Source: Archilochus colubris
Lineage: Eukaryota > Chordata > Aves > Apodiformes > Trochilidae
Direction of reading: 5' to 3'
Length of the DNA stretch: 64,000 nucleotides
Assembly: GCA_023079485.1 (NCBI GenBank)
Contig: CM041091.1
Location: 34,777,093 to 34,841,092, forward strand
The translations under genes and the position numbers were made by a program. The notes beneath the pieces were generated by a model. That model saw only the letters and a list, made by a program, of their open reading frames with translations. It was not told the origin of the DNA and did no database searches. Below are positions 12,972 to 25,914 of this stretch, piece after piece (within the stretch, counting starts at the first letter, position 1; every line of letters begins with the position of its first letter).

Positions 12972-13019
12972 CTCATGAGCTGAGAAGTCATTCAGCTCAT
13001 GAGCTGTGGAGTCATTTAA
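12972..13019. repeat. Two-copy 24-bp tandem duplication
   Basis: CTCATGAGCTGAGAAGTCATT at 12972 recurs as CTCATGAGCTGTGGAGTCATT at 12996. It is a small local duplication. Confidence 0.8.
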
Positions 13020-13359
13020 AAAGCCTTGATCCACAAGCAAAGTTCAGTAAATCGATGGCTGTGCCCATCAGGCTGTGTGTATCCATTACTGGTTTTTATT
13101 TACTCCATCATCTCCTGTAAGAAATCCCAACACTGAGCTGAAGGAATTCTCCTTCTCTTTCCCCTGAGCAAAGTAAGGTTCTCTGCTATTTGTTTATCAT
13201 TTTCTTGCCATCACTGTTGTAAAAGAATGAATGGAAACCAGGGGGAACCACCATACCTCCTACCACAACTGGCTGGCTCTGGTGCTCTGTCATTTCTGTA
13301 GCCAGGTACCTCATTTATTACCATCAGTAAAGCTAGTATTTAAACTTCTAGCAATGCGT

Positions 13360-13560
13360 GCATGAAACAAAAAAACAAATGTGTTTTTGTGACTCATAAA
13401 TAAGCCTTTTTGTAGTCAGTGCAACAAACCCATCAGCACTCTTATCTGTAATGTGCACATTGTAGCTGTTAATAACACTGCCAATCATCAATAACTGAGC
13501 TGCAGCATCCTGTCCTGAAAAATACACTGAAAAAAAATTAAACAAATTGAATTACTTACA
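13360..13560. other. Candidate conserved non-coding element
   Basis: Unique sequence with CATAAATAAG, GTTAATAAC and CCAATCATCAATAA motifs and no recognisable repeat. The short minus-strand ORF (65 codons) does not resemble a known protein. Confidence 0.25.
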
Positions 13561-13769
13561 ATCCACAGTTAATGCTGCAGGGCATGTGAGTATTCTCCTT
13601 TGTTTCTGTCACTTCCTATCCTAGAGAATAAAAATGGGGGGAGTTTAAGGTACTTCAGCACTTGGCTCGTGTTCATTTCAGTTGGAATCAGAAACATGAA
13701 TTCCCTCAGGGCTTAAGCCTACTTTCTTATTTATTATGATCAAACAGGGTTCAGTAATCTGTGAGAAGA

Positions 13770-13797
13770 TTATTATGAGAAGATATTCTCATAATAA
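13770..13797. repeat. Perfect 12-bp inverted repeat (hairpin)
   Basis: TTATTATGAGAA, loop GATA, TTCTCATAATAA. The stem is perfect over 12 bp. The left arm overlaps a short direct repeat, GAGAAGAT, at 13763 and 13778. No terminator or transposon role is evident. Confidence 0.9.
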
Positions 13798-14074
13798 ATT
13801 TCAGGTTGGTTTTTCTGGGGGTCTTTCTTCTTCAGGGCAGAGCTCTGTGCTGCTGCCCTGGGCTGTAAATCTGGCTGCAGTGCTGGGAAGGTTCTGCAGG
13901 GTGCAACCACCATTCACCTATTTCTCACCTACCTTTCAGGGAATTTCTCTCTAAGAGCCCAAATTACTGCCAGGTTGTGTTGTTCAGTGCCTGGTTGTAA
14001 ATGTTCAGGCAACAGAGCATGGTCCCATTAACCCGTTATGGTCCCATTTCACACCATTTCTGGTTTTACTTTTA

Positions 14075-14112
14075 AAGGTCTTTTCCAACCAAAAGGTTCT
14101 CTGAGGCTGTTA
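14075..14112 (+). mobile_element. CR1 3' terminal scrap
   Basis: AAAGGTCTTTTCCAACCAAAAGGTTCTCTGA resembles the CR1 tail. It is very short, so chance or an old remnant cannot be separated. Confidence 0.45.
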
Positions 14113-17100
14113 TTCCTTTGCTGGTTAGACCAATCCTGCCTGGCTGCTGCCTGGTGAAAAGATTAGTTAAATCTAGCAGTAATCCTGGTGAAAGGTTTCA
14201 GCTGTATTTTCTTAATCTGGGATTTACCTGGGCTTCATCAGGCATCAGACTGATGGTCTGAGGAATTCTGGAGGACAACCAAGCAGCTGCACAGGTAAGG
14301 CAAAAAAGGAAAATGTCAGTTTGCACTACATTTAATAACCTTTAAAGTATGCATTTTATTAATTTTGCCTTTTGTCTCCTTTGATTATACCCCGAAGAGA
14401 GGGAGACATCTGTAACAGAATTTTAATCACCTATGAAAACTTCATGTAGTGCACAGCTAATGGGGCTTGACAGCTTCCCAGGTACCAGAAGATGGGGTTG
14501 AAGCAATATGAACCATTCAGGAAGGTGTTCTGCAGATCTCTGAAACACAGCCTTGAAACATGCTCCTGAGAATATGGTTTTAAAACTATGCCCATCATTT
14601 TCTTGGGGATAGGCATTAAAGTGATCATGTTCTGGTCAGTAATTGTCCAGCCTCAAGGAAGCAGCTGCAAACATGAATCCAGAAGGTGCAGGTGACACAA
14701 AACATCCACAGTGGTGTAAAGTTCAGGAGTGAAGCATTCTGTTATTATTGGAAAACTTATTACTGAGCAGGGGGGATGCCAAGCACATCAGGTGCTGCTG
14801 GTGGGGCAGAGCCCAGCACCAGAGTTTCTCTGGTTCTGGATTAAGACAGTTTTGCTTTGGGAGCCCGGGAGGCTGGGCTGCTCCTCTGCACCGAGGGATC
14901 GGGGTTATTAAAAGCTGAGATGAAAGCTCAGCCATGTGCTTTCTCCATTATTTGGGCAATAACCACAGTTTTCAGCCCTCCACACACACACCTGAGCCCT
15001 GGGAGATGTCTCAGCACTGCCTGCCCAGGGAGCTCTCCTGGTGGGCAGGAGGAGTCCCAGCTGCCTTGCAGAGTGGCAAAGTGTGGGTCAGAGAGGTGGG
15101 GGCAGACTCCATTTGCTGCAGTTGTAAGGGTAATTGAGAAGAAAAACTAAACAGATAGGTCTGGTCTCCTTTTCCAAGTAATTGTGCATGGTTCATACGG
15201 AGCTGTGCTAGTGAGACACATAAGTGTGTGTGAATCTGGAGAGTGATTTCCTAGAGAAAATGATGATAAGGTTAACGGTAGCTTAGCATCCTAAAATTAG
15301 AAGTTATTTTAAACTCAAAGGTATCTGGGGAATACTCCATTGCATAGGAAAAAAAATCTATCCATCTCGTTAGAAGCAATTCAGGAACCAGAAAGCCTTT
15401 TTGATTACAGTAAATGGCTCTGAAAGAAAAAACCCATCTTCTAGCTGCTGCAGATGGCAGCCCTGTGTACACAGGGCTTGCTGCAGGGCCCTGCCTGGCA
15501 GAGCAGCAAGAGGAGTCAGCACTTCCCACTGCACCTCTCCTGAATTAGAACATTTTTAACGTGCCAGAGGACCCCCAGGCCATCCACCCACACTCCACTG
15601 GCTCCTCACTGAAGTCCCCTTTGCAGAATGAGATCCCTGCTGCATATTAAGTGAGGGATTTTTGCCCTCCAGCCAGGCAGCTCTCCTGCTCCTTGCATTC
15701 CCCTCCCCAGCCTCACCCGGGGCTCTGCAGGTACCCAGCTCCTGGCAGGGGGGGAGGAAGATGCTGCAAAGGTTCTGAGGTTTTTGAGCTGTGTCCCTGT
15801 CCTGAGGGTTTACCCAAAGCTCTCAGTGTGGCCAGTGCCACCTCTCCTGGTGGTTCTGCAGGACTGGGTTCAGCACAACCTGATTTGGGCAAATGAGACC
15901 TGTGGGCAGAGATCCCACCCTAAAGCAGGCTCTGTGCTGTGCAGCCTGAGCTTTGCATGCTTGTAGATAGAGTGAAAACTGAGGAAGCTCCAGCAGAGTC
16001 CCAGAGTTCCAGATGCTTTTAATCCCTCTGAAGCTGCTGGCTGGGCCAAGGGCTGCTCCTGAGCTGCTGCATTCCTCTGTAAAGTATCTGAAAGGGGTAG
16101 AGAGAGTGAACAAATGTTGGCCATGAATTGTAAAGGCTCATTTTGCCCTAAAGAAAGATCAACAAGAAGGAAATTAAGCCCTGCAAGTCTGTTGTGTTGC
16201 TCCCATGAGCCAGTTTATGTTGGTGACTGTGCTGTATCAAACCACAATACCCTCTGAGCAATGTCTGCACTCAGAGGCTGAGATTTGCTGCCAGCCTGAG
16301 AAGTGAGGAGTACAACGTGAGCTCCTCTCACATTTCCAGTGTGATTTTCCCCCTAGGAAAATTCTTCAGCATTTTTTTAGGTCCCTGTCAAGCTGCTTCA
16401 TCACCCCATCTGCAGGATAGTCCATCCTCTGGAGAAGAAACCTGAAGGTGCTGGAGGCTGCTGTGCTCCTGGCTGGCAGGACAGGGGTTTGGGAACAGGG
16501 CAGGGAGCAGAACAAAGCTGGTGTAGAGATCTCTGATAGCCTTGAGCTGCAGCCCCTGGAGGAAGGGTCAGACCCTTTGGTGTTCTGAGGGAAGGCTCTG
16601 ATGTTCACTGGCAGGATCGGATAAAAGAAAAGCTCTGCTGGGGCTTCCCCAAGCAGGGGCTCCTGGCTGCCTGACCCCAACCCTTAGGCTGATCTGAGGC
16701 TCCTACCCAGGCTCAGGGGGCTGGGGGGAGAGGAGCTGAGGATGCTCTGAACATGTTGGGCTGACACCTCCCATGCCAGCCAGCCCAGCCTGGCCTGCTG
16801 CTCAGCCCTGCTATCAACCATCAGTGGATGCAAGGAATTCTGACACTCCATGGGCTTTTCTTCCTCCTATCAGGAAGCCACCAGGGGCTGGTTGTCACTG
16901 TTGCTGTTGGCAGATGCAGAGTGATGCAGGATGTGCTACAGACTCGTTCAGCTCTGAGGCTTCACTGGAAGTTTTGAAATTCATTTCCAGCTCTGCCCAC
17001 AGCCCAGCCCCTCCCTGGGGCTGCATCCAGGCTGCTCCAGCATCTCCTCCAGGTGACAGCCAGGGGACTTTGTGCTCAGTGATGGGGCACACAGTGTGGC

Positions 17101-17559
17101 TGAGGAAACATAAACGTGCCTGAGATCCCCATGGCACTGAGGTGGCCAGAACCAAGATCTTGACTGGCATGGTGCAGATGTCCTGGCCCAGGAGCCCGGA
17201 GCCTCGACAGAGCCTCCTGGGGGGGTGTGATGCTGAGGGGACCCCAGGCTCAGAACAGGGTCCTCTCCATGCTCCCTGAGGAACTGTGAGTCCAATTAAA
17301 CCAGACCTGTCAGCTGAGTTTGCCAGCTGGCTGTGTTCCCTGTGTTTCTGTAGCTTCATTGGTACAATGGGAATAACCATGCAGCACCACACCAGGGACT
17401 GAAATGGCTTTATGGGAGCTAAATCTGAGGCTGCTTACTAGCTCTTAAAAACAAGGCTCTGATTTGGGGTAGGTTAAGTTTTTTATTATTATTGAATTCT
17501 TATGTTTCAGGACACTCAGCTTCTAGAATTTTTTTTTATTTTATTAAACTCATCTGTCA

Positions 17560-17800
17560 GAATAGAAACAGTTTCTGGAGGATATTGGTTTGTACAGAAC
17601 ATATCCGATGAATGTGTGCATATTATGTCCATAAATGTTTGTTAGAAAAATTATTCCCAACTGGTATGACAAAGATACGAAAAATTAGATCACAAATCTC
17701 ATTAATGATACAGACACTGAGAGAGAAATGAAGCCAATTAATGTTGATAGCACTTGTCAGAAGAATGTCATGGCTCTGCTCTTCATGCCAGTCACATACC
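17560..17800. other. Candidate conserved non-coding element
   Basis: Repeat-free AT-rich sequence with TTAATGAT, CCAATTAATG and CATAAATG homeodomain-like cores, in a region that otherwise carries GC-richer intergenic DNA. This is inference from composition. Confidence 0.25.
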
Positions 17801-18040
17801 CCGAGCCAAACGACTCCACAGCTGATGACTTTCCTCTCCCCAGAAGCAGGCCTGGGTGGATAATGAAGGAAATTTCTGGTTTTCTTTATGCACATGGAAT
17901 TGCCTGGGTTTACCTGATGGATGTTGTTCAGATGCTGGGAGGGAGTGGAGGCAGCAGGGACAGGGCTCATTGACCTGGCAGAGCCCCTCCACTCTTATCC
18001 TCTGCGGGTACTTAAGTGGAATTAAATACCAGGCTGCTCT

Positions 18041-18054
18041 GTTACCATGACAAC
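18041..18054. promoter_or_regulatory. X-box-like RFX motif
   Basis: GTTACCATGACAAC is an imperfect palindrome of the form bound by RFX factors, one base off the GTNRCC..RGYAAC pattern. It is a single motif with no adjacent gene, so function is inference. Confidence 0.35.
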
Positions 18055-19039
18055 TTTGCTTTTTGTGGAAAAAAGTGTAGTATATGGTTTGTGATTTGAG
18101 CACTCTGTAAATGTGGCTATTAAGCACCATCCACTTTGTCAGTGGGAAAAGTGAGAAAGCTAAACACCAACTTTTGAGCTTGGGGGTAAGGGGAGCTTTT
18201 TCCATCTGTGAAACAAAATGGAAAAATGGTGGAAATCAGATTATCAGGCTTGGCATTTTATTTACTCGTGCATTCCATGAGACTACAGAGAAGTGCAGCC
18301 AGGTTAGGAGTACAGAGGTATGGAACTCTCCAGGTCATGAGCACATCACTTGGTGCTGCCTGGGAAGCAGAGCTTGGGCTGATCACTCAGCCCCTGGATA
18401 GGAAAGGCTTTAGTTGGGTTTTTTTTTTTTTATCTTCCTGCATACTCATTCAAAGTGACTCTGATCTCCCAGCTTCCATGGAAGGCACCCAGACTGATGG
18501 CTGATGGCTTCCTGAGGTGCTGGTGCCTGGCACAGGGGTGGCTGTACACATCCAGGGAGCTGCTGTCCCTGTCCCTGGTGTGTCCCAGCACCCTGCACCC
18601 TGATGGCAACCAGCAGCACCCCTGGAGAGAGCTCTGCCTTCCAGCCCTGTCATGCTGCTCAGGAATGTCAGCATCCAGCAGGGATTAAGGACAGAGGCTG
18701 AAGGCACAGATTTATCAGCTCCCCCCCTGTGGATGTGGTCACAGCAACCCCAGCTCCCGTGTCAGATCCACTGATGGTGACATCCATCACAGGGTGGGGA
18801 CATCTGGACCTTCCTCCCATGCTGGCAGGGAAACCAGAGGAGAAAAACAAGCATCAGGTGGGTCCCCACATGCGGTGCTGTGCACTTCCAGAAGCAGAGA
18901 CAGCTCGCTGTGAAGCAAGGACATTGAGGATTGAGCCTGGTGGCTCAGGTGAGCAGCACAGGCACAGGGCTGAACAAACCTGGGGAGATCTCCTGGGCAC
19001 CCAGAGCATGCAGGCAGCAGCTGGGAGACTTCTTTTCCC

Positions 19040-19331
19040 CCCTCTTTCTTTTTTTTTCGTCTTGTCTTGTCTTGTCTTGTCTTGTCTTGTCTTGTCTTGT
19101 CTTGTCTTTTTTCCTTTCTCTCTTCTCTTCTCTTCTCTTCTCTTCTCTTCTCTTCTCTTCTCTTCTCTTCTCTTCTCTTCTCTTCTCTTCTCTTCTCTTC
19201 TCTTCTCTTCTCTTCTCTTCTCTTCTCTTCTCTTCTCTCTTTTCTTTTCTTTTTTCTTTCTTCTCTTTCTCCTCTTTCTCTCTTCTCTTTCTTCTGTCTT
19301 TGTCTTGTCTTTCTGTCTGTCTGTCTGTCTC
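19040..19331. repeat. Compound polypyrimidine microsatellite
   Basis: Consecutive arrays: (TCTTG) about 9-10 copies from 19059, then (TCTTC) about 23 copies at 19121-19235, then irregular CT tracts, then (CTGT) to 19330. The T-to-G change within a shared TCTTN frame suggests one pentamer array that switched unit. The Ser/Leu/Phe-rich ORFs across it are artefacts. Confidence 0.97.
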
Positions 19332-22300
19332 AGCTTTGCTTAGCCCCCTGGGTCAGCTGCAGGAGCAGCAGGGAGGTGGTGGCCATGGGGCTGCTGGGGC
19401 AGGAGGGTGCAGGAAGGAGCAGGTCAGTCACTGCTCCCTGAGCTGAGGGCAGAGCAAAGGGCAGGGAGCAGCTCAGTGTGATGGTTCTGTGCCCAGCAAG
19501 GACATCATCAGGGCATCAAATCACCCTGAAGGGAACCTCTGAGCTGCACAGGGGAGGAAATGCCTTTCATATTGCTGCCTCAGGCTCCTGAGCCCATGGC
19601 AATTCTTGTTTAACGAAGTGATTTTAAAAAAAAACAAACAAAAAAAAGCAGCAAACAAGAGCAACAAAAAATAAGGTTTAAAAAAAAGGGGTTGAGGGGT
19701 AAGGCAAGAGCAGGATGTGCTGAAAATGCTTTGCTAAGGGGCAAGAGCTGAGTGAGCCCTGACCCAGGGATCTGAGAGCAAGGACCATGTACCCCCCCCC
19801 CCAGGCTGGGAGCATCCCCAGTGCCCACTGCAGGGTAACACCTTGTACCCAATGCCTTTTGTTGGTAGCTTTGCTGTTATACCCTGTTTGATCAGATACA
19901 AGGTAGGAGCCGTGCTTGCTGGTGTATTCACATCGTTCTAGAAGCTGTCTGCAAACAGATCATTATTTCCTGGGGTTTATTTATTATCCAATTTAACTTA
20001 TCTTGGTAATTCCCATCACAAGTGGGAACTGCACTGTTTTTGTTACTGGATAGGGAGGGTAAATACAGGTAAATGTGCTGCTCCTGGATTCAATACCTGC
20101 TGAAATGGCCAAGTTAAACATTTCATTTCAGTAAATGCTACCTCATATTATTTCCATTTCCACCAAATTACCTTTCCAGTAGCCTGAATTACTGGAATAT
20201 CTAAAACCTTAACATTTACACAAGCATGTGAAGCCCAAGACATGCTTAATATTAACCTGCTGGATGGGATGGTACTGATGGGCCTGGATGTGGCAGAGGC
20301 TCTGAAGGAAGCTCCCACTCCCCTGAGCTTCTTCCTTTGCCAGCACACAAGGGTAACGAGGAAATGCTAATGCAGGGATTTGTTCCTGAGGTGGATGCAG
20401 CATAACTTCTTGTTTTAAACAGCACAATCAAGCCTCCAGTGCCTGCAGAAATTAATCTGATTCTATAGAGGTTATTTTTATAAATTTTGTATTCTCTCCA
20501 GGTGCACTGAAAAAGCTCTGTTTGCATGCATACATTTACAGTCACCTAAAGATCACTCCTACACTATAACATGGGTAAAAAACAGTATTTCTTTTTCTTT
20601 TTTCCTTCACGAGAGTTTAGATCTTTGCCACAGACTGAGGGGGCAATAGCCATTTCTCTGCCTGTAGTGCTGGAACAGGGATTACTGGAGTGTTCTCATC
20701 CTAATATTCCTGTAATTTCTATAATTTCTATAATGCCTTAAAGCTCGTTGTTTGCTCATTTTACAGGAGCATGGGTGACACTGGGGCAGGGAATGAAGGA
20801 TGTCCTTGCAAAGCAGCTGGGGAGGAGGTGGGACACTGGGACACTGCTTGGCTTGGGTCCTTCATGTGCAATTACAGCCATTACTGTGATTTACTGAGAA
20901 ACAGGTGGGCAAGTATACACAGAAACTGCAAGAAAATATCATTTTCAGACCTTATTCAGCAGTGGCTCACAGAATACAGATGTTGGATGTAATGTGCTTG
21001 CACCAAATTGGATTGTGGGTGAATAAAGGAGCTGATGTTAAATTCAGCACTGGAGTCCTGCTCTGTGCTCAGTTGGAAATACTCAGCCTTTTTGTTTCAC
21101 TTTCCCAACTTATTCAATAAATATTTTGGCATGCCTGTCTGTTATGCTGCTTTAGTCTTCTCCCCTACTGAACAGAAATTAGCATTTGTAATTTATTCAC
21201 CAGAGGGAAAAAAAAAAGCTTTGCACTGGGCTGAAATTTAATGCTTTACAGATAAGCAGAATGCTGAGTCAGCAGGAAGGACATTTGACAAATAAACTCA
21301 TTGCCTGCACATAATTTAATAGAAGATATGGCAAAGAATGGGGGGTGGGAGGCAGGACCAACAACTTCTATCTGTGCTGCATTAAAAGAAGATGTAAGAC
21401 TTGAATGACTCTTCAGCTCTTTGTTCCTAGCCCAAAGCCCAGCACTTCCTGGGGGCAGCAGCAAGAATAATGGGAACATCTTGGGTACCCTCTGGCTCCC
21501 TGAGCTGATCTACTTGGGTTCTACCTGGGAACATCCTGGATATGTTCCTTGTGACTCAGGTGCCACCCAGGCTGATCCCTCCTCCCCTGACACCCTCCTT
21601 TACCTTTGGGACTGAGCACAGGCACCCAGGCACTGCCATGGGGTTAAACACCTGGGAAAACTCAGGATAACTAAAGAGTGTTAAAGAGAAAGAGCTGATG
21701 TGCCCCCCATATCACCAGAGCTCCCTGGGTTAGAGCAACCCCCACTGAAATAACCACAGAGCTTCTGGGCTTTTCCTCCTCTGTTGTAGAAATCAGCAGA
21801 CAACTCTACTGAAAGTAAAAAAAAAAATAAAAGAAATAAAATGGAGTTTGAAATACGTATTTAGTACGGGGAAAATGGTTAAATGCTTAAAAACGGCAGA
21901 GTTACAGCAGGAAGAATGGAAGTTCTAATTGGAGGCATCAAAGGAGTGTAAGTGTGAATTTCTCACACCTGGCAGTAACCTCCCTTCTGGTGATAAATTC
22001 ACACCTGGTGATGGGCTGGGAAATCTCAGCTCTGCTGGTGGCACCTTTCCCAGAGCAGATCAGCACCAAATGTCTGGGTCCCCAGGGGGGTGAAAGCAGC
22101 CTGAGCACTGGCACAGAGTGCAGCCAGAAATTGGCTGCAATATCTCCAATCCTGATGGGTTTTAATGGCAGAACTGGTTTATTCTGTTGCCTGAGCATCC
22201 CTCCTGGGGCTGGTACTGGCACAGCTACCCTGGAGGGGAGGGAATGCCCTGACTGATAGGGCTATGCCACTGAATTCAAACCACTTTCTTTTTTTTCATT

Positions 22301-25300
22301 ATAATTATATATTTTTATTTTCTTGTATTAGAGAATTGTTTCATTAGATAAAAACAACAATAAGATGCCTACTTTGTCCTCTAAGTGGCAGGCAGGACTT
22401 TTACAAGCAGTTACAACACCGAGAAACTTAATGACAATCTCGAAAGAAATTGTGACATAATAATGACAATCTACATAAATTATTGCTTCCCCTAGCCCAG
22501 CCCCATGCAGGTTTAAACAAATCACCTCCAAAAACCAACCAGAAGGCCCACTCAACACATTTCAATGATTAAACAGCAGTTTCCCTTTCTTGCTGTTCAT
22601 TCTTCCCTCTTGGGAAGAGCTATAAATCTCTTTATTACCTTGAGCTCTAAAGCTGCTTTCCTGCCTCCCCCTTTAGTGGCTTTGCCCAGCAGAGGAGCTG
22701 GGGGGTGTCCAGCACAGCTGGCATCAAAGGGACAAATCCTGGGGACCCCCTCAGCATCCCCTCTGATGCTGACTCCCTGACTCTCACCCCATCAGGACCA
22801 ACCATGGCTTTTACTTCCCAGGGAGTTTGCAATCTGTCCACCCCTCAGGGATCCCAACCACGTCTGCAAATCCAGAAAACCCACCTGAACACAATCCTGC
22901 TTGCTAATAGATTTTTTTTATTATTATTATTTTTTAAGGGGTTGCAGTTTTGAGGCTCTCTGTTCCCTTTCTGCTTTTCAGTCTCTGTTAATCACAGTTG
23001 GTGTTCATTCCCAGCCTGGCACTGGATGCTGCTCTGAGTGCAGTTTTTTAACTTTTCAGCTGAGATAATGGGCACTGTGCACAGGGAATTTGGGACCAGA
23101 AAGGTCCTTCCACACTGGACATGCACTGGGCACAGTTTTATTGCAGCTCTGCTGTTCTGCTCCTCACCTGCCCATCACTGTCAATTCAGGGTTTAACTCC
23201 CCAGACCCATTTTGCAGGTTTGGTCCAAGGAGTCTTCCACAACTGACTCTGTTAACACAGCATAAAAGCTACAAAACAGGTGCAGAAAGTGACATTATGG
23301 GCTTTAAATGTGTCTTTATGAAGGATGCTGGGTCCAAAGCTAGGAAATGCTTCACCTCCTCCTATGGAAACTGGAGGAATACACTGTGATACACTGTGCT
23401 TTTAAATACTCCCCTCTGTCCACCTTTTCTCTAAGCTTTTTAAACCTTTTCTTCTGGGTAAATACTTTGAATTTGAAATAATGTTCTCAAAGTATTCTTC
23501 TTCTTTGAAGTTCAGCTAAAAAGAGGGGGAAATGGTATTGATCTGCAATAGAAGACACATGGACTTGGCTGCATTTGCAGTGTGGTCACATCCAAGCAAG
23601 TATTTAGCTAAAAAGTTCCAAAATATGCAACTCCGATTCTGCTTAGGAAAATTAAGAAGGAAAAAAGTTAGACGAACAATCTGCTGGGGGTGGGGAAGAT
23701 CAGTAGTTACTCTTTCCACTATGAATTGCTTCATCCTTTTCCTTCCTTTTCAGTTTTCTATAACCATAACTATATTTAAATGTAGCTTTTCTTTCCAGTG
23801 TGACTGTAATAATTTCTTAGAGAATATATTCTAATAGCTTGACTACATGCTCAGGATTTCTGTTTGCTCCTATAATTGCTTCTTAATTATTTTCCAATTG
23901 CTGAAACAACAGTTTTCACACTTTATTAAAAAGCATTTTTGAAAGCATTACCCTAAGGCATTGTCAACATTTTATTGCTATCACTAACAGCCAGCACAAA
24001 TGAATAATCATCAGCATTGGAAGCTGGTGTCAAACAGATGAAAACTGTCTGAGGCTTATGCAGAAATCACAATAAAGTTTAATGTCAGACTGGAGCTGAT
24101 TTCATGGGCAGCCTGGGCCAGCTCCATCCCCTCAGCACCAAGCCAGAACTTCCCAGAGAGGAATCTGGGGGCTCCTGGGTCTGCCAGACCTCCTGTGGGC
24201 AGCAGCCAGCCTGCTCCCAAAGGCATTTCTAGAGGCATTTCCTCTTTTAGCATTGATTTAAATTCTCTTTGCCTCTAAAATCTCAGACTGTCCTCTTGCT
24301 GCCTGGCTCCTTGTTGTGCCCCAGCTACAGCAGCTGGATCAGACACCCAGAGGTAACATTTCACTTTTGAAGATGCTGACACACACACAGAGCTCTCCCC
24401 AGGCTCTCTCAGGCTGCTGGGGAACAAATCCATCCTTACCCACACCTTGTGCCCCCCTCCAGCTCCTCCCCAGCATCCCCCATAGGCACACCTGGGGATT
24501 TCTGTCTGCAGAGGAGAACAAAGTCATCTGGGGTGAGCTGGGGGCTGAGGCACTGGTGAGAGCAAAGCCTCAGGTCCCTCTCCCTCTTCTCACATAACAC
24601 TGACATTTTTTTAAATTAAGATATATTAGAAACAGCAGTTGCGTATTTTTATGGGTGGGAAATAAACCATTTGCTTAGATTATCTTCCTGTGCTCTTCTC
24701 ATAAAGTAAATCATATAAATGATCCCCACTTTCCCTTCCTCAGCTCTGGGCAGAGTGTTGCCTGGGAAGAGAACTCTACTTTTAATACTTTGATTATAAA
24801 GCACTAAGAGAAGGCTCAGTGCCTTGCAGGCATTATTAGCTTTAGTGAACCAGAAGCTTTCCTCCTGCCTGCAGAGGCAGGCAGCTCCATCCCCACCCTG
24901 GAGCTGGATGCAGGGTTGGTTATTTGGCAGCAGCAAAATAACCCTGGGGCTGGGGCTGCCCAGAGCAGAGGTTTGGCTGTGGGTTCCCTGCTCAGACACA
25001 GGGGCTGGAGGGAGCAAGTGGTGTCAGCCTTGAAACGGGAATGAAAACTGTGGGTTTGTTTGTTCTTCTGCTGATTTGTAAGCAACCTGTCACTGATTAC
25101 AGATACAAAGCTAAAGGAAAGACATTTTCCAGGAACAGCTGTAAATGAAAACTTTGCATGTGCCAAAGCTGAGGCTCAGCCCTGGGTAGGCTTCTTCCAG
25201 GTCTGTTGGGTTAAATTAAACCATGGGGGCAATTTAATGGTTCCCAAAAAGTGGTTATAAAAAAGTCTTCCTTTAAAAATCATGTCTTGGAGCTGCCTGT

Positions 25301-25867
25301 GTCTCATCACTGCTATGGGACAGAGCCCCTTGTGATGCTGAGGGGAAGCACTCTTAAAATTCCACCATTCCTTATCCAGGTCAGACTGAAGCATTTGGCA
25401 TCACACCCCATCCCAGTAATTAAGAGCTCCTTCCATTTGCAGAGTTTATTACTAAGCATGCCTGCAAGTCATACAAATACATGACAAATAATGATCAAAT
25501 AATACTCATAAAAATAAGAATTTAAAGGGTATAAGGTTATTCTCTATGATAAGCACGTGCATCATTTCAGGACCACACGTTTCCCAGTTTCTGTGCACAC
25601 AAAGTGCATGAAATTCTTAGTCCAGAATCTCAGTGTCTGGCAGTTCTTATTCTGAACTTACTCTGTACATCTGCACCTACCAGCTGATGGGAAAGCCTCC
25701 ACAGCACTCTGTAGGTGGGCTCTGCAGAACTGGAATTCATTAGTGATACAGGAGAGGCAGCATGTGGGCAATTACAGCATCCAGCATCCTTTTCTGGGGT
25801 CAGCTGAAAGCACCAAAACTTGTTCACTCAGGGCAGGATTTTCAAAACAGCCTGATAGTTCTGAAAT
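19332..25867. other. Intergenic, no gene seen
   Basis: It includes A-rich low complexity at 19622-19690, a C-run near 19792, A-runs near 21210 and 21817, and AT-rich unique sequence at 22280-22500 and 23400-24100. All ORFs are short and unrecognised. Confidence 0.6.
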
Positions 25868-25914
25868 GAATATGTATATATATATATATTAAAGAGAGAG
25901 AAAAAAAAAAAAAA
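25868..25914. repeat. (TA)n-(GA)n-(A)n compound simple repeat
   Basis: TATATATATATATATT is followed by AAAGAGAGAGA and about 14 A. This is low complexity only. Confidence 0.9.

Larger units (their letters stand above)
9292..14074. other. Intergenic, no gene seen
   Basis: About 9500-10140 is AT-rich with repeated TTAAT/ATTAAT homeodomain-like cores (for example near 9970-9995 and 10083-10112). About 10160-13120 is GC-richer with shadow ORFs only. The hairpin at 13770-13797 and the 24-bp duplication at 12972 are the only structured features. Confidence 0.6.
14113..19039. other. Intergenic, no gene seen
   Basis: The sequence is mixed. The longest ORF (165 codons, minus, 16895-17392) has an opposing open frame on the other strand and no recognisable domain. 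It contains the RFX-like motif at 18041 and the AT-rich block at 17560-17800. Confidence 0.6.

Noticed and set aside
18729..19446. 204-codon and nested plus-strand ORFs with Ser-Leu-Phe repeats
   Set aside because: They are translations of the TCTTG/TCTTC pentamer arrays.
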